Shown: piece by piece, positions 44,525 through 52,582 of the stretch
How positions within the stretch are numbered: the first letter of the stretch is position 1
Layout: each line of letters starts with the position of its first letter
Assembly (NCBI RefSeq): GCF_004134905.2
Contig: NZ_SDPQ02000003.1
Span: 62,001 to 126,000, forward strand
Direction of reading: 5' to 3'
DNA from: Aeromicrobium ginsengisoli
GTDB lineage: Bacteria; Actinomycetota; Actinomycetes; Propionibacteriales; Nocardioidaceae
DNA: 64,000 nucleotides
Notes under the pieces: generated by a model
The model's database searches: none
Told to the model about the DNA's origin: nothing
The model's input: only the letters and a program-made list of their open reading frames with translations
Translations under genes and position numbers: made by a program

Positions 44525-44556
44525 ACCCTTTCATCGACGAATGTCAATGAAAGGGT
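44525..44556. promoter_or_regulatory. Inverted-repeat operator between arsR and the flavoprotein gene
   Basis: ACCCTTTCAT (44525-44534) and ATGAAAGGGT (44547-44556) are a perfect 10-base inverted repeat with a 12-base spacer, ending 11 bases before the arsR ATG. It is a good candidate ArsR operator for both divergent genes. Confidence 0.65.
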
Positions 44557-44567
44557 ATGCTGGATCC

Positions 44568-44915
44568 ATGCCGACCTCGCTGACCGTGCTCGAGTCCGCC
44601 GCCACCGCGTGCTGCTCCCCCATCACACGCGGAGCCCTGAGCGCCGAGGAGGCGAGTGAGCTTGCGGCTCGCTTCAAGGCGATCGGTGACCCGACGCGCC
44701 TGCGTTTGCTGTCGCTCGTCGCGGCGAATGAAGGTGGCGAGGCGTGCGTCTGCGACCTCAACGAGCCCCTCGACCTGTCGCAGCCCACGGTGTCGCACCA
44801 CCTCAAGATCCTGGTCGACGCCGGGTTGCTGACCCGTACGAAGCGCGGCACGTGGTCCTACTACGCGCTGGTCCCGGGCGCCCTCCCGATGCTTGCGGAG
44901 ACCCTGCAAGTCTGA
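44568..44915 (+). CDS. arsR: ArsR-family metalloregulator
   Basis: A 115-residue winged-helix repressor. Cysteines C15 and C16 near the N-terminus and C60-V-C62 in the recognition-helix region (ACVCDL, then LSQPTVSHHL) suit As(III) binding. Arsenite would release it from DNA and induce the divergent flavoprotein gene. The start MPTSLTVLES is placed after the inverted-repeat operator; an upstream ATG at 44547 would read through the operator. The DUF222 gene separates it from arsC. Confidence 0.92.
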   Translation: MPTSLTVLESAATACCSPITRGALSAEEASELAARFKAIGDPTRLRLLSLVAANEGGEACVCDLNEPLDLSQPTVSHHLKILVDAGLLTRTKRGTWSYYALVPGALPMLAETLQV

Positions 44916-44993
44916 GTCAATTCGCGGTCTGACGACCATCCTTTCACATGGGTACGACACGTGATTTGGTCCGCCATTTCAGTGAATAACCTC

Positions 44994-45022
44994 TTGTCAT
45001 CGAACAGGTGTTCGACTAGAGT
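44994..45022 (+). promoter_or_regulatory. Promoter with embedded LexA (SOS) box
   Basis: TTGTCA (44994-44999) and TAGAGT (45017-45022) are 17 bases apart. The perfect palindrome TCGAACAGGTGTTCGA (45000-45015) fills the spacer. It matches the actinobacterial LexA box CGAAC-N4-GTTCG. The ATG starts six bases after the -10, so the transcript would be leaderless. Confidence 0.85.
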
Positions 45023-45028
45023 TGGAGT

Positions 45029-46282
45029 ATGAACCCGCAGCCCACGATCGACGCGATGCGCACCGCCGCGCAGACGCTCCGTGGGGGCGATGTGCGCGAA
45101 CAGCTGCATGCCCTGCAAGAGGCGCAGCACGCGATCGACGCGGCACAAGCCGTCCTGTTGGTGGAGCTGGAGGCGTCGAAGGACTACGAGCTCGACGGCG
45201 CGTCGACCCTGAACACGTGGGTCCGAAACCAGCTGCGGATGAACTCTGGTGAAGCCAACACCCTGGTCCGCGGCGCGATCATCTCCCGCGACTTGCCCTC
45301 AGTTGCCGAAGCTGCCTTCGATGGTCGGATCAGCACTCAGCACGTGCGGGCGTTCGTCTACGGGTTGCGCCACGTCGGGCTCGAACCGATGCGCCAGCAC
45401 GAACAAGTCCTGCTCGCCGTGGCGTTGGAGCACGCACCATCCGACCTGTTCGAAGCCGTCAAGCACCTCAAAGCCCTCGTGCACCCCGAAGACCTCGACG
45501 ACGCCTGGGAACGCGGCATGGATCGCGAAGACTTCAACGTCGAAGCAGTCCCCGACGGCTGGCACGTCAACGGTTTCCTCAACACGATCACCGGCGCCAA
45601 GCTCAAAGCCGTCCTCGACTCGGTGTCAGCACCGCGGGACAAGGACGACGACCGCACCGGATCGCAACGCCGGGTCCAAGGCCTCGACGACCTGCTCGAC
45701 AGCATCCTGGCTGGCGGGCTCCCCTCGGACAAGGGCGTCCGACCCCACGTGTCCGTGTTCGTCGACGCCGACACCGTCGCCGCAGCCGCCGAACACGTCC
45801 AGCAGGCCACCGAGAAGCCGTTCACGACACCCGACCCGATGCCCGAAACCGAACCCGCGAAACTCGCAGGGCACGGTGCGATCGGACCCCACCTGCTGAT
45901 GTACCTGGCGTGCATCGGCGACACCACCGCGTTCCTCACCCAACACCGCGACGGCCAACAAGCCCAGATCATGAATGCCGGGACCATCAAGTACCAACCC
46001 ACCCTCCTGCAACGCCGCGCCGTCCTCGCCCGCCAGAAGGGCGTGTGCGCCACCCCGGGTTGCAAGCACACACATCTGGAGATCCACCACACCATCTGGT
46101 GGCCCCACGGCGGACCCACCGACCTCGACCTCCTCATCGGCCTCTGCGTCAGGTGCCACCACCTCCTCCACCGAGGCCGACTGGCCATCACCGGCAACGC
46201 CGTCACCGGGTTCGAGTTCACCAACCACACCGGCCGCACCCTCCGCCGCCGACGACAAACCACCCACCGCCAAGCCGCCTGA
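45029..46282 (+). CDS. DUF222 / HNH endonuclease-domain protein (13E12 family), SOS-controlled
   Basis: A 417-residue protein. The DUF222 (13E12 repeat) region covers about 30-320. The C-terminal HNH zinc-finger nuclease block has CATPGC, HLEIHH and CVRCHHLLH, giving two cysteine pairs and the metal-binding histidines. The 3' half is richer in CCN and ACC codons than its neighbours. It lies between arsR and arsC, on the opposite strand to arsC, and interrupts the arsenic island. A LexA box covers its promoter. The biological role of this family is not established; several copies per genome are common in mycobacteria and Nocardioides. Confidence 0.9.
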   Translation: MNPQPTIDAMRTAAQTLRGGDVREQLHALQEAQHAIDAAQAVLLVELEASKDYELDGASTLNTWVRNQLRMNSGEANTLVRGAIISRDLPSVAEAAFDGRISTQHVRAFVYGLRHVGLEPMRQHEQVLLAVALEHAPSDLFEAVKHLKALVHPEDLDDAWERGMDREDFNVEAVPDGWHVNGFLNTITGAKLKAVLDSVSAPRDKDDDRTGSQRRVQGLDDLLDSILAGGLPSDKGVRPHVSVFVDADTVAAAAEHVQQATEKPFTTPDPMPETEPAKLAGHGAIGPHLLMYLACIGDTTAFLTQHRDGQQAQIMNAGTIKYQPTLLQRRAVLARQKGVCATPGCKHTHLEIHHTIWWPHGGPTDLDLLIGLCVRCHHLLHRGRLAITGNAVTGFEFTNHTGRTLRRRRQTTHRQAA

Positions 46283-46331
46283 CCACACGTCCGGCGGCCC
46301 ACCGGCGCGCCCGAGTGCGGGCAACCAAGGA

Positions 46332-46730
46332 TCAGTCGAGAGAGGCGATCAGCTGCTCGACGCGGGCCCTGATCTCATCGCGGATCGGGCGGACCGCGTC
46401 GATGCCCTGGCCGGCCGGGTCGTCGAGGACCCAGTCCTCGTAGCGCTTGCCGGGGAAGTACGGGCACTCGTCACCGCAGCCCATCGTGATGACGACGTCC
46501 GACGCGACCACCGCGTCATCGGTCAGCTTCTTGGGCTGCTCGCCGGCAATGTCGATGCCGACCTCGGCCATGGCCTCGACCGCGACGGGGTTGATCTGGT
46601 TGCCGGGCATGGACCCGGCAGAGCGTACGTCGATCCGTCCCTGGCCGAGCGACTGCAGGAAACCCGCAGCCATCTGCGAACGACCGGCGTTGTGCACGCA
46701 GACGAACAGGACACTGGGGCGATCAGGCAT
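46332..46730 (-). CDS. arsC: Arsenate reductase (low-molecular-weight phosphatase fold)
   Basis: Reduces arsenate to arsenite in the cytoplasm. The 132 residues have the P-loop C11-x5-R17-S (CVHNAGRS), then C85 and C89 in GCGDECPYFPG, and WVLDDPAGQ. The cysteine layout fits the thioredoxin- or mycoredoxin-coupled arsenate reductases, which suits a mycothiol user. Its ATG overlaps the aquaporin stop by eight bases, and AAGGAG lies inside the aquaporin's last codons. Confidence 0.92.
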   Translation of the reverse strand: MPDRPSVLFVCVHNAGRSQMAAGFLQSLGQGRIDVRSAGSMPGNQINPVAVEAMAEVGIDIAGEQPKKLTDDAVVASDVVITMGCGDECPYFPGKRYEDWVLDDPAGQGIDAVRPIRDEIRARVEQLIASLD

Positions 46731-47469
46731 GGGGTTCTCCTTGATGGGTGTGCGGCGTGACCGCCTGCGACGGATAGAGCGCGAGGACCAGCACGATGCC
46801 GATCGCTGCGCCGACGATCTGCGCCAGGACGAACGACGGGACCGAGGTCGGCGCGATGCCCGCGAAGGTGTCCGAGAACATCCGGCCGAGCGCCACCGCG
46901 GGATTGGCGAACGACGTCGAGCTCGTGAACCAATAGGCCGCGCCGATGTAGGCACCCACTGCCGGCGCCACCACCGCCGTCCGGTCCGTCCGCACGAGCG
47001 CGAAGATCAGCAGCACCAGGCCTGCCGTTGCGACCACCTCACCGAGAAGGTGGCTGCCGCTGGCTCGTTCGTGTTCCGAGAACGTCGTGCCGACGTCGAA
47101 CATCGCGTTGGCCAGCAGGGCGCCCGCGACCGCTCCCGCCGATTGCGCGGCGACGTACGGCACGATGTGGCGCGCCGAGAAGCCTTCGAGATCGCGTCGG
47201 GACAGGAACCAGTCGGCGACCGTGACCACGGGATTGAAGTGCGCGCCCGAGACCGGGCCGAGCATCAGGATGAGGACCGCGAGGCCGAGGACAGTCGCGG
47301 TGCTGTTCTCGAGAAGTTGGAGACCCGTGTCGCGCGGTGAGAGGTCAGCCGCCGCGATGCCCGAGCCCACAACGACGGTGACCAGCAGGCCGGTGCCGAG
47401 CAGCTCGGCGAGAAGCCGACGGCCGAGCGGTTGGGGAGCGGTCGCAGTCGGCGCGTCACTGTTCGTCAC
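46723..47469 (-). CDS. Aquaporin/glyceroporin-type channel of the arsenic island
   Basis: A 248-residue MIP-family channel with six helices. The first NPA loop reads HFNPVVT and the second FANPAVALGR, so loop one has NPV in place of NPA. In arsenic islands without ArsB or Acr3 an aquaporin of this type lets arsenite leave down its gradient (AqpS precedent). The GTG at 47469 is my choice; further in-frame GTGs lie at 47490 and 47496. It is divergent from the ArsR-phosphatase fusion and overlaps arsC by eight bases. Confidence 0.88.
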   Translation of the reverse strand: MTNSDAPTATAPQPLGRRLLAELLGTGLLVTVVVGSGIAAADLSPRDTGLQLLENSTATVLGLAVLILMLGPVSGAHFNPVVTVADWFLSRRDLEGFSARHIVPYVAAQSAGAVAGALLANAMFDVGTTFSEHERASGSHLLGEVVATAGLVLLIFALVRTDRTAVVAPAVGAYIGAAYWFTSSTSFANPAVALGRMFSDTFAGIAPTSVPSFVLAQIVGAAIGIVLVLALYPSQAVTPHTHQGEPHA

Positions 47470-47514
47470 GAGCTCATCTTGACGTCTCACAGTCACTCAG
47501 TCAAACTCGACTCA

Positions 47515-48186
47515 ATGACTACTGAGCGAACTGCCCTTGAGGCACGGGCGGCACACCACGCAGCGCTCGCCGACGCCGCACGCCTCGCCGTGATGGATGA
47601 GCTCACGCTCGGCGACCGGTCTCCCAGCGAGCTCCAAGCGATGCTCGACCTGCCTTCAAACTTGATGGCCCACCACCTCAAGGTGCTGGAGGACGCGGGG
47701 TTGATCCTCCGGAGGCGATCCGAGGGTGATCGGCGCCGCACCTACTTGACGCTGGTCGCCGACGCCCCCGAGGAACCGGCCCCAGCTCCGGGGCTGCGTG
47801 TGGGACGTGTGGTGTTCGTCTGCTCAGCGAACTCCGCACGCTCTCAGCTGGCGGCCGCATTGTGGCGCAGGTCCAGCACGATCTCCGTCGCATCCGCGGG
47901 GACCCATCCTGCTGAACGCGTCTCCGAGGGCGCCAAGGCTGCAGCTAAGAGACACGCACTCAAGCTCACGCGTACGAAGCCACAACGGCTCGCCGACATC
48001 GCCTCGGCAGACGACTACATCGTCGCGGTGTGCGACAACGCCTATGAAGAGCTTGGCTCCCGGGTCGCCCTGCACTGGTCGATCCCCGATCCCGTGCCGA
48101 ACGGGAGTGACGCCGCCTTCGACTCGGCGTACGCGGAACTCGACCGCCGCGTCAGGAGACTCGCCCCGCTGCTGACCGCGTCGTGA
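47515..48186 (+). CDS. ArsR - low-molecular-weight phosphatase fusion
   Basis: A 223-residue fusion. Residues 1-90 are an ArsR winged-helix domain (LPSNLMAHHLKVLEDAGLI). Residues 98-223 are a low-molecular-weight phosphatase/ArsC domain with the P-loop C103-x5-R109-S (CSANSARS). The fusion may both sense arsenic and act on arsenate, or use the phosphatase fold as a sensor. The regulatory half lacks an obvious cysteine pair. No ribosome site is seen before the ATG, so it may be leaderless. Its stop overlaps the convergent DUF2892-like gene by 35 bases. Confidence 0.9.
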   Translation: MTTERTALEARAAHHAALADAARLAVMDELTLGDRSPSELQAMLDLPSNLMAHHLKVLEDAGLILRRRSEGDRRRTYLTLVADAPEEPAPAPGLRVGRVVFVCSANSARSQLAAALWRRSSTISVASAGTHPAERVSEGAKAAAKRHALKLTRTKPQRLADIASADDYIVAVCDNAYEELGSRVALHWSIPDPVPNGSDAAFDSAYAELDRRVRRLAPLLTAS

Positions 48187-48445
48187 CCTGACCGTCGCGG
48201 ATCTTCCGGCTCGAGAGCGGGCCGCCCAGCGCAGCGCTGATCCAGCACAGGTCGAAGAGGCCGGCGCTCAGCGGGAAGAAGCTCCACGTCATCGCGGCGA
48301 CGCCCCACCAGTGATCGCGAAAGAGCAGCCCGAACGTGAGCCAGGCGAGACCGGCGACGAGCCGGAAGGCGCGACCGTGCGTGCCGTTGACCCAGCGGGA
48401 GAAGCCCGTGGCGTTGAACCGTGCGGCGGTGGAGTCGTGCGACAT
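48152..48445 (-). CDS. Small DUF2892-like membrane protein
   Basis: A 97-residue protein with the NGTHGRAFRLVAGLAWL opening helix and a second helix with PLSAGLFDLCWISAALGG, the layout of DUF2892/YgaP-like inner-membrane proteins. These often accompany sulfur-transfer or metal-resistance genes. AGGGAG precedes the ATG at 48445. It converges on the ArsR fusion and is divergent from the AraC-type gene. The function is unknown. Confidence 0.75.
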   Translation of the reverse strand: MSHDSTAARFNATGFSRWVNGTHGRAFRLVAGLAWLTFGLLFRDHWWGVAAMTWSFFPLSAGLFDLCWISAALGGPLSSRKIRDGQVTTRSAAGRVS

Positions 48446-48485
48446 GTGCTGTCTCCCTAGAAAAAGTGGTGTCACACTCAGTCTC

Positions 48486-49487
48486 ATGACGAGCGTCGGC
48501 GCCGACCATGACCGGGATGCCGCAGCCCCTGACCGATCCGCCGCGCTTGCCGAGGCCATCGCCCAGGTGCAGCTCTCGGGCGCGATGTTCCTGCACGGTG
48601 AGTACACCGAGCCGTGGGCGTACGAGTCACTGCCGACGCAGGACGCCACGGCGGTGCTGGCGCCCGGCGCCACGCGCATCGTCATCTTCCACGTCGTCGT
48701 GTCGGGCAGCTGCTGGGTCGAGGCCGGATCGCACAAGGTCTGGGCCCACGAGGGTGACGTCATCGTCATGCCCTACAACGACCAGCACCGCATGGGCGGT
48801 CACGAGGACGCCGAGCTGGTGCCGATCACGCAGCTCGTCGCCCCGCCGCCGTGGGACTCGCTGCCGCACATCGTCCACGGGCTCGGCGGTGCCCGCAGCG
48901 AGCTGGTGTGCGGCTACCTGGTGTGCGACGACCGACTGTTCGATCCGCGCATGCGCGTCTTCCCGCCGGTGTTCGTCGTGAGCCCGCCCGAGGGCCCCGC
49001 CCGCTCGTGGGTCAGGGCCAGCAGCGACCTCGTGCTCCAGCAGACGAGCCAGGTCGGCGACGACCGGCTCGCGGCACCGACCGACGTGCCGCAGCTCCTC
49101 CTCCGCGAGGTGCTCAAGCTCCACCTGGCCGGCGCACCCGCGACCGACACCGGCTGGCTGGGCGCCCTGCACGACCCTGTCGTCGCGCCCGCCCTCGCGG
49201 CGATCCACGGCGACCCGGCGCGCAAGTGGACCCTCGCCGATCTCGCGCGCGAGGCCACGGTCTCCTCGACGGTCCTCGACGAACGGTTCCGCTCGGTGCT
49301 CGGCCTCGCCCCGATCCGCTATCTGACGGGCTGGCGTATGCACGTCGCGGAGGACCTGCTGCGCTCGACGACCCTGCCGGTCACCGTGGTTGCACGCAGG
49401 GTCGGGTACGAGTCGGAGGAGGCGTTCAGCCGGGCGTTCAAGCGCGACCACGGCACGGCGCCCAGCGTCTGGCGGGTCACCGGCTGA
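48486..49487 (+). CDS. AraC-family transcriptional regulator with cupin domain
   Basis: A 333-residue regulator. The N-terminal cupin-like effector domain is at about 25-190 (EGDVIVMPYNDQHRMGG) and the C-terminal AraC double helix-turn-helix at about 235-330 (WTLADLAREATVSSTVLDERF and VARRVGYESEEAFSRAFKRDHG). The effector is not known. It is divergent from the small DUF2892-like gene and 23 bases upstream of the PucR-type gene. Confidence 0.92.
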   Translation: MTSVGADHDRDAAAPDRSAALAEAIAQVQLSGAMFLHGEYTEPWAYESLPTQDATAVLAPGATRIVIFHVVVSGSCWVEAGSHKVWAHEGDVIVMPYNDQHRMGGHEDAELVPITQLVAPPPWDSLPHIVHGLGGARSELVCGYLVCDDRLFDPRMRVFPPVFVVSPPEGPARSWVRASSDLVLQQTSQVGDDRLAAPTDVPQLLLREVLKLHLAGAPATDTGWLGALHDPVVAPALAAIHGDPARKWTLADLAREATVSSTVLDERFRSVLGLAPIRYLTGWRMHVAEDLLRSTTLPVTVVARRVGYESEEAFSRAFKRDHGTAPSVWRVTG

Positions 49488-49510
49488 CGATTCGGCGGCA
49501 TACTGACCCG

Positions 49511-50761
49511 ATGGACGTCACCGCTTCGGTCGAGGAGCAGGTCTCGAGCGTCGCGCGGCAGATGCTGACGCAGCGCGACGCGTTCGCCGCGGCGCTCTTC
49601 GAGGTCACGTTGCAGGAGGTCAGCGACCTCGACCACGACAGCCGGCTGCGGGCGCTGCTCGAGGCCAGCATCAGCGAGAACATCGTCGCCGCCGTCAACT
49701 TCCTCGAGCACGGCACGCCGGTCGAGGAGCTCGACGCCCCGACCGCAGCCCTGACGTACGCCCGCACGCTCGCCCAGCGCGACGTGCCGCTGTCGGCGCT
49801 CATCCGGGCCTACCGGATCGGTCATGCCCGGTTCCTCGACGTCGCCCTCGGGCTCATCAACCCGACGGCGGACCAGATGGACGTCGTCCTGCACTTCGTC
49901 AGCCGGGCCGCGGCTTACATCGACAAGGTCTGCGAGCAGGTCGGCCGTTCGTACGAGGCCGAGCGCGATCGTTGGGTCAGCAGCCGCAGCGGCCTCCGGC
50001 AGCAGTCCGTCAACGAGATCCTGAGCGGCACGAGCAACGACATCCGGCAGGCCGAGCAGACCCTCGCGTACGCCCTGGACGGCACGCACGTCGCGCTCGA
50101 GGCGTGGCCGCACATCGACGTCTCGGGCTTCGACGTCGTCAAGCTGTTCGACGACGCCAGCAAGGTCGTGGCGCGGACCCTCAAGGCGGTCGGCCCGCCT
50201 CTGATCGTGCCCAACGACGAGCGCGAGGTACGCATGTGGTTCCGCGTACCGCCCGCGAGCGTGGTGGCGTCGACAGAGCTGGGCCGCGCGCTCGAGGCCG
50301 CCCAGCTGCAGGTGCACCTCGCCGTCGGCAGCCCGGAGGACGGCGTCGCCGGGTTCCGCCGCAGCCTCCACCAGGCCGAGCGGGTCAAGGAGATCAAGCT
50401 CGCCGGAGCCGGGCGGGCGCCACAGGTCGTGACCTATCGCGAGGTCGCACCGGTCGCCCTCATGGCAGCCGACCTGCCGCAGCTACGGGCGTACGTCCTG
50501 GCGGCCCTGGGCGGGCTGGCGGTCGACGACGAGCGGTCCGCGACGCTGCGTGAGACCTTGCGGGTCTTCCTCGACCACAACCGCAGCTACGCCGGCGCCG
50601 CGGAGGCGATGACGCTGCACCGCAACTCGATCCAGTACCGCGTCCAACAAGCCCTCGCCTCGTGCGGCCGGCACCTCGACGAGCCCGGCGTGGTGTTCGA
50701 GCTGCAGGCTGCGCTCGAGGCGGCACACTGGCTCGGCGGCGCAGTCCTCGCGAAGCCCTGA
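49511..50761 (+). CDS. PucR-family transcriptional regulator
   Basis: A 416-residue regulator with an N-terminal RsbRD-like helical domain, a middle GGDEF-like PucR region and the C-terminal PucR helix-turn-helix (FLDHNRSYAGAAEAM, then LHRNSIQYRVQQA). PucR proteins usually activate adjacent catabolic genes. It lies 93 bases before the DUF3556/FAD oxidoreductase pair and is the likely regulator of it. Confidence 0.9.
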   Translation: MDVTASVEEQVSSVARQMLTQRDAFAAALFEVTLQEVSDLDHDSRLRALLEASISENIVAAVNFLEHGTPVEELDAPTAALTYARTLAQRDVPLSALIRAYRIGHARFLDVALGLINPTADQMDVVLHFVSRAAAYIDKVCEQVGRSYEAERDRWVSSRSGLRQQSVNEILSGTSNDIRQAEQTLAYALDGTHVALEAWPHIDVSGFDVVKLFDDASKVVARTLKAVGPPLIVPNDEREVRMWFRVPPASVVASTELGRALEAAQLQVHLAVGSPEDGVAGFRRSLHQAERVKEIKLAGAGRAPQVVTYREVAPVALMAADLPQLRAYVLAALGGLAVDDERSATLRETLRVFLDHNRSYAGAAEAMTLHRNSIQYRVQQALASCGRHLDEPGVVFELQAALEAAHWLGGAVLAKP

Positions 50762-50854
50762 ACGCCGCTTCGTGCGCACCGCACAAAGCGATGCGACAGG
50801 TTCGTCGCGCCGACATATGGTGCCGGGCAGCGGCGAGTCCGTAGCGTCCCAGCC

Positions 50855-52582
50855 ATGGGTTTCATGTCGCCGGAGCTCCCCGAGGTCGACCACAAGACGT
50901 GGCCCGGCCTGCCGCGGGCGGAACGGCTCAAGGTGCTCTCTCGCCACTGGGTCGAGCATGGCTTCGGGACGCCGTACGCGGTCTACCTCCTCTATCTGGT
51001 CAAGTGCGCGTTCTACTGCGGCGGCGCCGCGTACGTCATCTCGCTGACCCCGGGCATCGGCGGGCTCGGCGACATCAGCACGTGGTGGGACGAGCCGATC
51101 GTCTACCAGAAGCTCGTCGTCTGGACACTGCTCTACGAGGTCCTCGGCCTCGGTTGCGGCTTCGGCCCGTTGACGCTGCGCTTCGTCCCGCCGATCGGCG
51201 GCTTCCTCTGGTGGCTGCGACCCGGCACGATCCGGCTGCCACCGTGGCCGGGCAAGGTCCCGCTGACCCGCGGTGACACCCGCACCGTCGCCGACGTCGT
51301 CCTGTACGCCGGGGCGCTCGGCTCGGCGGTCTGGCTGCTGACCCGCCCGGGCACGGGTGACCTCGGGCTGCTCGACGAGAAGGCCGCCATCCCCTTGATC
51401 GTGCTGCTCGCGGTGCTGGGGCTGCGGGACAAGACGATCTTCCTGGCCGCCCGCGGCGAGCAGTACTGGCTGACGCTGTTCCTGTTCTTCTTCCCGTACG
51501 TCGACATGGTCGTCGGGTTCAAGCTCGTGATGCTCGCGCTGTGGTGGGGTGCAGCGACGTCGAAGCTCAACCACCATTTCCCGTACGTCGTCGCGGTCAT
51601 GATGAGCAACAGCCCGCTGATCCGGTCCGAGGCGATCAAACGACTGATGTATCGCGACGCGACGCACGACCTGCGCCCGTCCTGGATCCCGCGACTGCTC
51701 GCGCACGGCGGCACCGCCGTCGAGTTCGGCGTGCCGGCCTATCTCGTGTTCGTCGGCGGCGGTGGTCCGCTGACGTGGGCAGCCATCATCTTCATGGCGA
51801 TCTTCCACCTCCACATCCTGTCGACCGTGCCGATGGGCGTGCCGCTGGAGTGGAACCTCTTCTTCATCTTCTCGCTGTTCTACCTGTTCGGCGCCCACTC
51901 CGAGACCGGCATCTACGACCTGACGTCGCCGGGCATCCTGTTCATCCTGGTGCCGGCGCTCGTCGGGCTGCCGGTCCTCGGCAACCTCAAGCCGCACCTC
52001 GTGTCGTTCCTGCTGTCGATGCGCTACTACGCGGGCAACTGGGCGACCAGCGTGTGGATCTTCCAGGACGACGCCACCGAGGCGCGGCTCGAGTCGGGGC
52101 TCACGACGTCGAGCCGCTTGCCGATCAACCAGCTCGCCACGCTGTACGGTCCCGAGGTCGCCGACCTGATGATGCAGAAGGGCATGGCCTGGCGGTCGAT
52201 GCACACCCACGGGCGAGCGCTCAACGGCCTGATCGACCGGGTCGTCGGCGCCGAGTCGGGCCACACGATCCGGGACGGCGAGTTCGTCGCCGGCGTAGCG
52301 CTCGGCTGGAACTTCGGCGAGGGGCATCTGCACGACGAGCAGTTGCTCGAGGCAATCCAGTCGCGCTGCGGCTTCGCCGAGGGCGAGCTCCGCGTCATCG
52401 TGCTCGAGTCCCAGCCGTTCCACGTCCAGCGGCAGGCGTACCGCATCCATGACGCTGCGGCCGGACTCCTCGAGGAGGGCCAGGTCCTGGTCGCCGACAT
52501 GCTCGAGCGGCAGCCGTGGCCCGAGGACGGGCCCGACTATCCGGTGCACCTGACGGAGCGACGTATGACGGGTGCGCGATGA
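50855..52582 (+). CDS. DUF3556 multi-pass membrane protein
   Basis: A 575-residue protein of the actinobacterial DUF3556 family with about eight to ten hydrophobic segments between 40 and 385, followed by a soluble C-terminal domain of about 190 residues. The function is unknown. Histidine-rich motifs (LNHHFPYV, FHLHILSTVP) hint at a metal-dependent membrane enzyme such as a desaturase or hydroxylase, as inference. The stop overlaps the FAD oxidoreductase start (ATGA), so the two act together. Confidence 0.88.
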   Translation: MGFMSPELPEVDHKTWPGLPRAERLKVLSRHWVEHGFGTPYAVYLLYLVKCAFYCGGAAYVISLTPGIGGLGDISTWWDEPIVYQKLVVWTLLYEVLGLGCGFGPLTLRFVPPIGGFLWWLRPGTIRLPPWPGKVPLTRGDTRTVADVVLYAGALGSAVWLLTRPGTGDLGLLDEKAAIPLIVLLAVLGLRDKTIFLAARGEQYWLTLFLFFFPYVDMVVGFKLVMLALWWGAATSKLNHHFPYVVAVMMSNSPLIRSEAIKRLMYRDATHDLRPSWIPRLLAHGGTAVEFGVPAYLVFVGGGGPLTWAAIIFMAIFHLHILSTVPMGVPLEWNLFFIFSLFYLFGAHSETGIYDLTSPGILFILVPALVGLPVLGNLKPHLVSFLLSMRYYAGNWATSVWIFQDDATEARLESGLTTSSRLPINQLATLYGPEVADLMMQKGMAWRSMHTHGRALNGLIDRVVGAESGHTIRDGEFVAGVALGWNFGEGHLHDEQLLEAIQSRCGFAEGELRVIVLESQPFHVQRQAYRIHDAAAGLLEEGQVLVADMLERQPWPEDGPDYPVHLTERRMTGAR

